Shown: piece after piece, positions 33,468 through 41,216 of the stretch
Layout: each line of letters begins with the position of its first letter
How positions within the stretch are numbered: position 1 is the first letter of the stretch
Assembly (NCBI GenBank): GCA_050950785.1
Contig: JBMNIG010000019.1
Location: forward strand, 1 to 46,477
Source: JAAYOS01 sp050950785
Lineage (GTDB): Bacteria; Bacillota; Clostridia; Oscillospirales; JAAYOS01
Length of the DNA: 46,477 nt
Direction of reading: 5' to 3'
The notes under the pieces: generated by a model
What the model was told of the DNA's origin: nothing
Database searches by the model: none
What the model saw: the letters and a program-made list of their open reading frames with translations, nothing else
Position numbers and translations under genes: made by a program

Positions 33468-33813
33468 TTGCAAACTTTGCTTTTGATTCCTTTCAACAGC
33501 TTCTGTAAATGTAGATAAATAGCTCCTTCCAAGGAGCAACATTAAAATTAATTTTGCCTCTTTTGGGGTTTTAAGGTAAAGTTGTACGGTAATAATGCGG
33601 TATAAATAGGATTATACGAAGGCTTCCATAATACTTTACTTATGTTTTGTATACATATGTTCAGCCGTTTTTCGGTCATTCTCCTGGGCGCTTCCCCTTG
33701 CCTTAGCATTTTTAGACTTCGTCGAATTAAAAAAATAAATGATTAAATGAAAAATAGAGCCATATCGCTGTATTACAACGATACCGCTCCGCAAAAGTGG
33801 TCACCCACTTTTT

Positions 33814-34475
33814 CTACGTATCATTATTATACTTTAGTCCAAACCAACTGTCAACTACTTTTTTTAGGAAACTAAATGTAGACGTAATCATGTCATTTTC
33901 TCTATAAAAACTAATATTTAAAAACATGCGCTCTATAAGATCATTAAGTAATATACATGCTTGTTTGTGTACACCTTCACTCGTAACAAGCTGTTTATGC
34001 GCGTATAATAACGTTACAATTTGCTGAGTTCTTATGTTACTCATTTTATTTTTATGTACATGTTTTGGAATATCTAGCATTCCAAGCGCTTTGGCTACAT
34101 GAAAATTCGTACTGTGCATTGCAGTTCTTGGGGATAAGTCGTTTAGGATGCAATTATTGTGCGCAGCTGCATTTCTTAGCTCTTTTATAAAAGAAAGCAG
34201 GTATGACTCGTTAAGCAGCATATTATTTTTTAATTCTGTAGCACAAAATCTGTAAAAGGAAATAAAACGGCCAAACGAAATTATTTCAACAAAAGCCCAA
34301 ATCGGAAAGTCTTCCTTGTACTTTCTTATGACCGCTCCACAATACGGATTCCTTATGCTTCTAGTTATTTCAGTATTCAGAGCTGACTTTTGCTCGCCTT
34401 CTAATTGATCTTGAAATTTGTATACTATATCATAGCCATCAAAGTCGCTCTTCTCAATCTCTTTATGAAAAACGC
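33814..34475 (-). pseudogene. Abi-like (AbiD/AbiF, Abi_2) protein, N-terminally truncated
   Basis: The minus-strand frame is open from the tRNA terminator (about 34475) to the stop at 33814, about 220 codons. The first ATG at 34221 would give only 135 residues, yet the reading before it is clearly part of the same protein: DFPIWAFVEIISFGRFISFY, followed by LLSFIKELRNAAAHNNCILND with the R-N-x-x-x-H motif (RNAAAH) of Abi_2 abortive-infection proteins. About 80 N-terminal residues are missing, replaced by the tRNA gene and its terminator. It is most likely a dead phage-defence gene brought in by an integrated element. Confidence 0.7.
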
Positions 34476-34500
34476 ATCGATTTCTTTCGAAATCGGTGCG
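34460..34500 (-). terminator. Terminator of tRNA-fMet
   Basis: On the minus strand acgcaccgattt pairs imperfectly with aaatcgatgcgt, followed by TTTTTC, 6-40 nt behind the tRNA CCA end. Confidence 0.75.
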
Positions 34501-34505
34501 TTCAC

Positions 34506-34582
<77 letters not shown>

Positions 34583-34619
34583 ATATTGAGTTTTTGGCTC
34601 CACCTTTGACGGCTTGTTT

Positions 34620-34648
34620 ATCATAACACAAAGTTTGAGCCATGTCAA
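34620..34648 (-). promoter_or_regulatory. Promoter of tRNA-fMet
   Basis: On the minus strand TTGACA (34643-34648), a 17-nt spacer and TATGAT (34620-34625), about 40 bp upstream of the tRNA. Confidence 0.75.
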
Positions 34649-34723
34649 GGGCACCTCTATAAAAAAGAAAATGGAAAGTGTAGGGTTACAATACATATTG
34701 GACAGTGAGGGGAAAAAATAATA

Positions 34724-34796
34724 GCAGGAATAAGGCACATAAGGTAGAATTATGTTACCACAACAAATTTCACCGAAAGGAAGTGCCTATTCCTGC
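34724..34796 (+). repeat. Inverted repeat ahead of the transposase remnant
   Basis: gcaggaataaggcac (34724-34738) pairs with gtgcctattcctgc (34783-34796) with one bulged base. The right arm ends at the start codon and the ribosome site GAAAGG lies in the loop. Confidence 0.6.
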
Positions 34797-35050
34797 ATGA
34801 ATAGAATAACACAAGACATGAAGTACAGGCAATCCCTAATTAATTATGCGATGAAGTATGGTGTATCAAAGGCATCCCGAAAATACAACAAGGCACGGTC
34901 GTATATCTACTTCTGGCTGAATCGTTACGATGGCACACTGGAATCACTTGCATGCAAATCACGCAGACCACACGGGCATCCGAGAGCTCACACAGAGGCG
35001 GAGCTTAAGCTGATCCGTGACGTAAGGCGCAGAAATCCAAAGCTGGGTGT
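34797..35050 (+). pseudogene. Transposase remnant, N-terminal helix-turn-helix part only
   Basis: Starting at the ATG at 34797 with a GAAAGG site upstream, about 84 residues resemble the N-terminus of IS3/IS481-type transposases: MKYRQSLINYAMKYGVSKAS, KYNKARSYIYFWLNRYDGTLESLACKSRRPHGHP and ELKLIRDVRRRNPKLG. The match then stops. The following ~20 residues to the stop at 35108 are unrelated and no integrase core follows, so a large 3' deletion removed the catalytic domain. The sequence gtgcctattc occurs both at the start (34783) and at the break (35046), so slippage between repeats may have caused the deletion. Confidence 0.7.
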
Positions 35051-35104
35051 GCCTATTCGACAAAATCTGACATCAAAAAGGGGCAACAAACTAAAAAATG
35101 GGTC

Positions 35105-35133
35105 TTGAAATCTAAATTAGACTATTGTATAAT
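35105..35133 (+). promoter_or_regulatory. Promoter of the tRNA-Leu/tRNA-Gly pair
   Basis: TTGAAA (35105-35110), a 17-nt spacer and TATAAT (35128-35133), about 45 bp upstream of tRNA-Leu. Confidence 0.8.
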
Positions 35134-35177
35134 AGTAAAGCGCAAAATGAAAAACATGACGCGTCATTATTGTGTAT

Positions 35178-35264
35178 GCCGCTGTGGTGAAATTGGCAGA
35201 CGCGCCGGACTCAAAATCCGGTGGTAGCAATACCATGTCGGTTCGAGTCCGACCAGCGGCACCA
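35178..35264 (+). tRNA. tRNA-Leu (CAA)
   Basis: 87 nt with encoded CCA. Acceptor GCCGCTG/CAGCGGC, anticodon loop CTCAAAA giving CAA, and the long variable arm expected of class II tRNAs (ggtggtagcaataccatg). Confidence 0.95.
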
Positions 35265-35270
35265 GATAAT

Positions 35271-35345
35271 GCGGGAGTGACTCAGTGGTAGAGTGTCACC
35301 TTGCCAAGGTGAAAGTCGCGGGTTCGAATCCCGTCTTCCGCTCCA
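35271..35345 (+). tRNA. tRNA-Gly (GCC)
   Basis: 75 nt with encoded CCA. Acceptor GCGGGAG/CTTCCGC with a G-T wobble, and anticodon loop TTGCCAA giving GCC. It lies six bases behind tRNA-Leu. Confidence 0.95.
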
Positions 35346-35372
35346 AAGGCACCTGTACAGGTGCCTTTTTTA
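35346..35372 (+). terminator. Terminator of the tRNA pair
   Basis: A near-perfect palindrome, aaggcacctgtacaggtgcc, followed by six Ts directly after the tRNA-Gly CCA end. Confidence 0.9.
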
Positions 35373-35590
35373 CGTTTAAAAACTGTATAAAGCATTGAAT
35401 AATTGTCAAAAATTAGAATATACCAAATATGAAACATACTTAGTTTATTAAAGCATCATCAGTCTTAATAGCTGCATATACTTATGTACAAGCGAATATA
35501 GAATAGTTAGAGACATATCAATCAGTTTTACTGCAACGAAGACAATGATCAACACCGGCAATATGCCAACGACTTTCTGGAGGAGTTATT

Positions 35591-35869
35591 ATGGCCGAGC
35601 CCGTTAAGCTATTTGGGTTGTTTCGAAGACGCCCCACAGCAGAGGAAGTTGAGCGTCAGGAGTTGCTCGACGCCATAAAAAATACGCGCGAGCAGCTTAA
35701 TCGCGCACGTATTTCATTTGATAACGCATCTGCCCCGGAATTGGTTGACGCCACTATTTATGAGATAAACTCCCTTCAAGCACACTATAGCTATTTGCTA
35801 AGAAGAGCAAAGGAGCAGGGGTATGCTCATCACGACATGTTTAAGGAATACAGTAGATCGGAAGATTGA
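35591..35869 (+). CDS. DUF2508 (YaaL-like) protein
   Basis: A 92-residue soluble, helical protein of the DUF2508 family: ELLDAIKNTREQLNRARISFDNAS, then LVDATIYEINSLQAHYSYLLRRAKEQGY, the conserved part. Function unknown. A strong GGAGGAG site precedes the ATG. In Firmicutes it is typically adjacent to bofA (yaaL-bofA), exactly as here, with a 39-bp gap. Confidence 0.85.
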   Translation: MAEPVKLFGLFRRRPTAEEVERQELLDAIKNTREQLNRARISFDNASAPELVDATIYEINSLQAHYSYLLRRAKEQGYAHHDMFKEYSRSED

Positions 35870-35897
35870 TCGATCTAAAGCCGTCAAAGGAGGTACT

Positions 35898-35906
35898 ATG
35901 CCGTAA
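35898..35906 (+). other. Two-codon upstream ORF (Met-Pro-stop) before bofA
   Basis: AAAGGAGG (35886-35893) is ideally spaced for the ATG at 35898, which opens only atg-ccg-taa. The bofA ATG lies two bases after this stop, 15 nt from the ribosome site and in another frame. Confidence 0.5.
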
Positions 35907-35908
35907 CC

Positions 35909-36169
35909 ATGAAAGATATCTTACTTTTTCTGTTCGGAGCCGCCATCCTTATAGTTGCGTTGAGGGTGTTCAAAGCCCCAATCAGGTTAGCACTGAAAAT
36001 ACTGCTAAACACCATTTTAGGTTTTGTAGCACTTATCCTGTTCGACCTTGTCGGTTCATACATAGGAGTCTCACTGGGAGTCAACCTACTAAATTCTATT
36101 GTTATAGGAATTCTTGGCGCACCCGGATTCGGATTGCTTCTTATGGCACGCTGGTTGCTTATCCTATAG
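35909..36169 (+). CDS. bofA: BofA-family pro-sigma-K processing inhibitor
   Basis: An 86-residue membrane protein with two to three hydrophobic segments (LLFLFGAAILIVAL at 4-18, ILGFVALILFDLVGSYIGVSLG at about 36-57, and a C-terminal helix). The C-terminal part NSIVIGILGAPGFGLLLMARWLL carries the family's G-x-P-G motif. In Bacillus BofA holds the SpoIVFB protease inactive in the mother-cell membrane until pro-sigma-K should be cleaved. In Clostridia its role may differ. Its start codon sits 11 nt downstream of a better-spaced ATG of a two-codon ORF. Confidence 0.85.
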   Translation: MKDILLFLFGAAILIVALRVFKAPIRLALKILLNTILGFVALILFDLVGSYIGVSLGVNLLNSIVIGILGAPGFGLLLMARWLLIL

Positions 36170-36202
36170 CTTATCGCAATCAAAAGGCTATACCAAAGCT
36201 TG

Positions 36203-37645
36203 CTATCTTCTGCGCCATACAGCAGGAGAAAAGAGCATTAGAACTGGGAATATTTCTAAACGACCAATCAACATATTCAAAGATAAAATCAACTTGGAAA
36301 AATTCGAAAATTCAGCAAAGTTGCCGTTCGGGCCAATCATTCCAAACCCAGGCCCGATATTATTGAGACAGGTGATGACTGATGTTATCGTCGTCACCAT
36401 ATCAAAGCCATTGATCGATATGAGCAAAACCGACATCAGCAGAATCCCCATATATGCCATTAAATAGACCGATGTGCCGTGGATTACTTTTTGATCCACG
36501 GTTTTCCCTTCAAGCTTCACGACAGCTACCGAACGGGGATGTAGCATCCGCCGGATCTCACGGCCTATTGACTTGAGCATGATTATAATCCGTGCTGTTT
36601 TGATTCCACCTCCGGTAGATCCTGCCGATGCACCAAGAAACATCAGTATCATAAGAACCGACTTTGAGAACGTAGGCCATACATCAAAATTATCAGTTGC
36701 AAAGCCGGTAGTCGATATAATCGTCGAAACTTGAAACGTTGCGTAACGGAAAGAATTTAGAACCGTATCGTAAATCGGAAGGTTACATATAGTGATCGCA
36801 ACCATAGCCGATGCAACGATTCCGAGAAACCAGCGCAGCTCCTCGCTTTTTAGTGCTTGGATCACATGGCCCGTGATTATGAGATAGTAAACATTGAAGT
36901 TTATACTGAAAAGCAGCATAAATACAGTGATAACGCCTTCTATATATGCGCTATTATATGCCGCGATACTCAGGGTCTTAATTGAAAATCCCCCGGTACC
37001 GGCTGTAGCGAAGGTGTTTACAACACTATCAAATAGCGGCATGCCTCCCGCAAGCAAAAAGACAGTAAGCATGATCGATAGAACGATATATATGCCATAG
37101 AGGATCATAGCGTTGCTTCGCATTTTCGATACGAGCTTTCCAACGATCGGCCCGGGCGATTCGGCGCGCATGATATGTATCGAGCGCCCCTCGGACAGCG
37201 GTAGAACAGCAAGTACAAATACAAGTACCCCCATTCCGCCAATCCAATTTGTAAAACTTCTCCAAAATAGCAAACTGCGATCTAACAGCTCTACATCCTT
37301 AAGTATGCTCGACCCGGTTGTTGTAAATCCCGAGACAACCTCAAAAAAAGCGTCAATACAAGATGGAATCTGTCCGCTAATGACAAAAGGTATCGCTCCA
37401 AAGGCTGACAAAAGGATCCATGCGCAGCCAACGATCACAAACCCTTCTCTTTCCCTTATCACGCGATTTTCAGGTTTCTTTAGATCAGCTAAAATGCCTA
37501 CCAACAGTACTATTACTATTGTTATAGCAAAGGCACTCCACGACGGCTCCCCATACAGAAGAGCTACCATCAATGGAAAAAGCATAAGCGCTGCTTCAAT
37601 TTTTAGTGCCTTTCCAAGGGCTGAAATGACCATCCTAACGTTCAT
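36203..37645 (-). CDS. trkH: TrkH/KtrB-type potassium channel subunit
   Basis: A 480-residue K+-translocating subunit with the four selectivity-filter repeats visible: VSGFTTTGSS, TFATAGTGGFS, IISTTGFATD and, as the last repeat, ITCLNNIGPGFG. LGASAGSTGGGIKTARI is the intramembrane-loop region of the family. It forms the membrane channel gated by the cytosolic RCK protein encoded by the preceding gene trkA, nine bases upstream. An AGAGGAA site precedes the ATG. It converges with bofA, leaving a 33-bp gap without a clear terminator. Confidence 0.94.
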   Translation of the reverse strand: MNVRMVISALGKALKIEAALMLFPLMVALLYGEPSWSAFAITIVIVLLVGILADLKKPENRVIREREGFVIVGCAWILLSAFGAIPFVISGQIPSCIDAFFEVVSGFTTTGSSILKDVELLDRSLLFWRSFTNWIGGMGVLVFVLAVLPLSEGRSIHIMRAESPGPIVGKLVSKMRSNAMILYGIYIVLSIMLTVFLLAGGMPLFDSVVNTFATAGTGGFSIKTLSIAAYNSAYIEGVITVFMLLFSINFNVYYLIITGHVIQALKSEELRWFLGIVASAMVAITICNLPIYDTVLNSFRYATFQVSTIISTTGFATDNFDVWPTFSKSVLMILMFLGASAGSTGGGIKTARIIIMLKSIGREIRRMLHPRSVAVVKLEGKTVDQKVIHGTSVYLMAYMGILLMSVLLISINGFDMVTTITSVITCLNNIGPGFGMIGPNGNFAEFSNFSKLILSLNMLIGRLEIFPVLMLFSPAVWRRR

Positions 37646-37654
37646 CGTATTCCT

Positions 37655-39016
37655 CTATTTCCGCAGCAGAATATCGTCAAGATCTCTGAGTCTGTGATTT
37701 TTCGTGATAACAATCACTCTGTCATCGGCTTCAATAGTGTCATCGCCTCTGGGAATTATATGACTGTCTCCCCGCATAATACTGGCGATCAATAAATTTG
37801 GTTTGAGTTTCAGTTCTTTGAGGGGGACCCCAACGCATTCGGCCTTTTTATCCACCCTAAATTCAAGTGCTTCCGCTTTGTTTTCTACAATGCGATAGAG
37901 CGTAAGTACATTGCTCCCCATAGTGTTTTGCATAGCACGTACATAGCGAAGTATATAGTCCACGGTTATGTCCTTTGGTGAAATAATACTTTCAAGCCCC
38001 AGATTGTCGGCTATTCCAAATAGGCTGTTTCTGTTTACCTTTGCAATAGTTTTGTTCACGTTTATTGAGTTGGCATAGAGAGCTATAAGTATATTTTCCT
38101 CATCAATACCGGTCAACGCCACTACAGCATCTGTTTCCCCAATACCTTCTTCTATCAAAAGCTGATGATCTGTGCCGTCACCACAAATAATATCTACGTT
38201 TTTCAGACCTTCACTGAGCTTGACACATGTCCCTTCATCTAGCTCAACAATTTTGACCCTCGCTCCTGTACCGGTCATCATACGTGCTAGATAGTAAGCA
38301 ATTCTCCCGCCGCCTATCACCATTACTGAGCGGATCTTCTCTCTGGAAATTCCGACTGCCTTCACAAATGCATTGATTTCAGATTGATCGCCGGTAATAT
38401 GGATGCGGTCACCCGATCTAAGAATAAAGTCACCGCCCGGAATAAAGACTTCCTCACCCCGTTGGACTGCACAAATTAGAATTTTGATCCGATATTTCTT
38501 TTCGAGTTCATAAAGGGCGGTATCTTCAAGCTTGCTTTCGGCAGTTACTTTTAGCTCCACCAGCTCAGTGCGGCCTCTGGAAAAGGTCTCGACCTTAAGC
38601 GCAGATGGAAACCGCAGAATTCGAGATATTTCATTCGCGGCAGATAATTCGGGGTTTATTACAAGGCTTAGACCAAGTTCATCGCGTAAAAACGAGAGTT
38701 GACTCGAATAATCGGGATTCCTTACCCGAGCTATTGTTGATTTTGCTCCTATTTTTTTCGCCACAAGGCAACATAGTATGTTCAATTCATCTGATGATGT
38801 TGCTGCAATAAGTAAATCAGCACGGTCAACACCCGCCTCCATCTGAACGCTGTAGCTTGCACCGTTTCCGATCACTCCCATGACATCCATACTGTTTACA
38901 GACTCATCGATAACACGTGAACTGGAGTCAATAATAACAACGTTGTGTCCTTCCTTAGAAAGCTGCTCAATCAACGCCCGCCCAACTTTGCCATCGCCTA
39001 CAATTACAATACGCAT
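37655..39016 (-). CDS. trkA: TrkA potassium uptake regulator with two RCK modules
   Basis: A 453-residue cytosolic protein with two tandem RCK_N/RCK_C units. The first Rossmann motif is VGDGKVGRALIEQL (residues 6-19), the second is VIGGGRIAYYLARMM (about 233-247), and each unit is followed by a TrkA-C domain. It binds NAD(H) or other nucleotides and gates TrkH. AGGAGAAGG precedes the ATG. It is first gene of the trkA-trkH operon. Confidence 0.95.
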   Translation of the reverse strand: MRIVIVGDGKVGRALIEQLSKEGHNVVIIDSSSRVIDESVNSMDVMGVIGNGASYSVQMEAGVDRADLLIAATSSDELNILCCLVAKKIGAKSTIARVRNPDYSSQLSFLRDELGLSLVINPELSAANEISRILRFPSALKVETFSRGRTELVELKVTAESKLEDTALYELEKKYRIKILICAVQRGEEVFIPGGDFILRSGDRIHITGDQSEINAFVKAVGISREKIRSVMVIGGGRIAYYLARMMTGTGARVKIVELDEGTCVKLSEGLKNVDIICGDGTDHQLLIEEGIGETDAVVALTGIDEENILIALYANSINVNKTIAKVNRNSLFGIADNLGLESIISPKDITVDYILRYVRAMQNTMGSNVLTLYRIVENKAEALEFRVDKKAECVGVPLKELKLKPNLLIASIMRGDSHIIPRGDDTIEADDRVIVITKNHRLRDLDDILLRK

Positions 39017-39207
39017 ATCCCAAACCTTCTCCTAATACTAGCTTGATCTTAAAAATCTGCTTAATTCTTTATTAAATCATTGATCTTGATCAGTATATAG
39101 CAATCATTTCAAAAAATATTACTCAAAATCAAAGAATACATATGAAAATTATTGATGTCATCAAATGAGTAATCATTTGATGACATCAAACACTATCACA
39201 AGCAATC

Positions 39208-40233
39208 TTAATACTGCATTTGTTTGCGGCGGGATAGATTTATCGTACCGTCCTGCATCTCGTTTATCCACTCCAGACTCTTACCGGTACCGTAAGCAAC
39301 ACAGCTGACCGCCTCATCTGCTATACGTGTTTCAATACCGGTCTTTGCCTCCAAGAGTTTGTCAAATCCCCATACCAGGCTTCCGCCACCCGTCATGACA
39401 ATACCGTTTGTGGAAATATCAGCTACAAGCTCAGGTGGTGTGCGTTCCAGTACAGAGTGGACCGCTTCGACAATTCGTGTGGTGACCTCATCGAATGCCT
39501 CCAGCATCTCACTGGATGAAACGGTAAACACACGGGGAAGACCTGTCATAAGGTCACGGCCCTTAACTTCCGCTAAAACTTCTTCGTCCCTTGGATATAC
39601 GCAGCCTATGCTGATCTTCAGTTCCTCAGCTGTACGCTCACCGACCAGCACATTGTGTTTGCGGCGTATGTATTTGACGATTGCCTCGTCAAACTGATCG
39701 CCGGCAATTTTAATTGAGGTGGATTCAACGATTCCCCCAAGGGAAATAATAGCGATATCGCTTGTTCCGCCACCGATATCTACGACCATATTACCTTCGG
39801 GCTTAGAAATATCTATACCTGCACCTATTGCAGCCGCCACAGGCTCTTCAATGAGGTAAACTCTGCGAGCACCTGCCTGCTTTCCGGCGTCGATAACTGC
39901 TCTTTCCTCAACCTCGGTAATCCCACTTGGAACACAAATTACTATTCTTGGCTTTGAGAGCCTAAATCCAGAGATCTTTCTCAGAAACTCCTTGATCATT
40001 CTCTCAGTCATATCGTAATCGGAAATCACACCCTCTCTAAGGGGTCGTATGGCCACAATGTTTCCGGGTGTCCTACCGAGCATTTTTTGTGCTTCGGTGC
40101 CGACCTTAAGAAGACGTCCACTTTCCTTATCCAACGCAACAACTGATGGTTCACGGAGTACTACGCCCTTACCTTTTACAAAAATCAGTACCGAAGCAGT
40201 TCCAAGATCTATACCGATATCTCTGTTAATCAT
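39208..40233 (-). CDS. mreB: MreB/Mbl actin-like cell shape protein
   Basis: A 341-residue MreB homologue of normal length: DIGIDLGTASVLIF (phosphate-1), VVDIGGGTSDIAIISLGGIV (phosphate-2), IVMTGGGSLVWGFD (adenosine), and CVPSGITEVEERAV. It polymerises under the membrane and guides peptidoglycan synthesis during elongation. It stands alone here (no mreCD), as for Mbl or sporulation-associated MreBH-type paralogues, so it may be an additional copy. An AGAGGTG site precedes the ATG. Confidence 0.93.
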   Translation of the reverse strand: MINRDIGIDLGTASVLIFVKGKGVVLREPSVVALDKESGRLLKVGTEAQKMLGRTPGNIVAIRPLREGVISDYDMTERMIKEFLRKISGFRLSKPRIVICVPSGITEVEERAVIDAGKQAGARRVYLIEEPVAAAIGAGIDISKPEGNMVVDIGGGTSDIAIISLGGIVESTSIKIAGDQFDEAIVKYIRRKHNVLVGERTAEELKISIGCVYPRDEEVLAEVKGRDLMTGLPRVFTVSSSEMLEAFDEVTTRIVEAVHSVLERTPPELVADISTNGIVMTGGGSLVWGFDKLLEAKTGIETRIADEAVSCVAYGTGKSLEWINEMQDGTINLSRRKQMQY

Positions 40234-40403
40234 ATTACACCTCTGTGGTTTTCATTTCTTGTTTCGTCAAATTCCTGTTTGTTGTTTATTATATACCAGA
40301 TCTTGCATACAAAACAGATATATTTGATATCACAATGTTTTCTTCATACTCTGTTATTATATCACAGCATGTATCAAATCAAAACCGTAATTTTCTTAAT
40401 TTA

Positions 40404-41084
40404 TCAATTTTTGAATATTTTGTTCGAGCCTGTGTCAGATCTTGCTAAAACAGCGCAAACTACCTCAGTTGCTCCCGCGCTTAATAATGCGGTGGCACAC
40501 TCTGACAATGTTGAGCCGGTGGTTAGGATATCGTCGACTATTAGTACACGCTTGCCATGCACAAGCGAAGCATCAACAACCTCATAAACCCCCGACACAT
40601 TCTTTCTCCTTAAAGCAGCTCCGCTGAGATTTGATTGGGCCTCATTGTGCACGATCTTCCTCAGCGTTTCAAGAGCAACATCCTGCAGTTCAAGAGCTAT
40701 GGTATATGCAAGCAGCATCGCCTGATCGAATCCTCTGGTTCTCTTACGCGCTGCGCTTATTGGTACCCACGTTATGACATCGTACCTGTCCGCAAGCTCC
40801 TTTTCGATGGAATCTGCCATTATTGCTCCAAACGTCTTTGCGTAGTTTGCCCTGCCACCAAACTTATACCTGTGGATCGCCTTTTTTACCTTGTCACTAT
40901 AGCATAGCGAGGCAACACATACACTGTATACTCCGCCCTGCGTTACGCGAGGGTCGGGTCTGGGAAGGGTTTCCGAGCATCTCTCACATAGTCCGTTTTC
41001 ATGATTTCTTATAATCTTCTTGCAAAATACACACTTCGGTGGAAACAGCAAACCTAAAAGTGTAGCATAGAGCTTCACGGACAT
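40404..41084 (-). CDS. comF: ComF-family phosphoribosyltransferase-like protein
   Basis: A 226-residue protein with the ComF layout: N-terminal zinc-type cysteines (PPKCVFCKKIIRNHENGLCERC, residues about 15-37), then a phosphoribosyltransferase fold ending in the PRPP loop RVLIVDDILTTGSTLSECA. ComF proteins take part in DNA uptake and single-strand processing in competent bacteria. AAGGAGG precedes the ATG. It follows recD2 on the same strand (132-bp gap). Confidence 0.9.
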   Translation of the reverse strand: MSVKLYATLLGLLFPPKCVFCKKIIRNHENGLCERCSETLPRPDPRVTQGGVYSVCVASLCYSDKVKKAIHRYKFGGRANYAKTFGAIMADSIEKELADRYDVITWVPISAARKRTRGFDQAMLLAYTIALELQDVALETLRKIVHNEAQSNLSGAALRRKNVSGVYEVVDASLVHGKRVLIVDDILTTGSTLSECATALLSAGATEVVCAVLARSDTGSNKIFKN

Positions 41085-41216
41085 ATCTGCCTCCTTTTCC
41101 CGTGGGCATTCAAGATGCCGCTATATCTTACAGCAAGCAATATTAACAGTCAACCAAGTATGACTATTATGACAATTTTATAGAAAATCAGCAAAACACT
41201 GGTATTGACTTGTTGG

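Noticed and set aside
35866..36467. Overlapping plus-strand frames around bofA and the trkH 3' end
   Set aside because: They are out-of-frame shadows of bofA and antisense of trkH, without ribosome sites.
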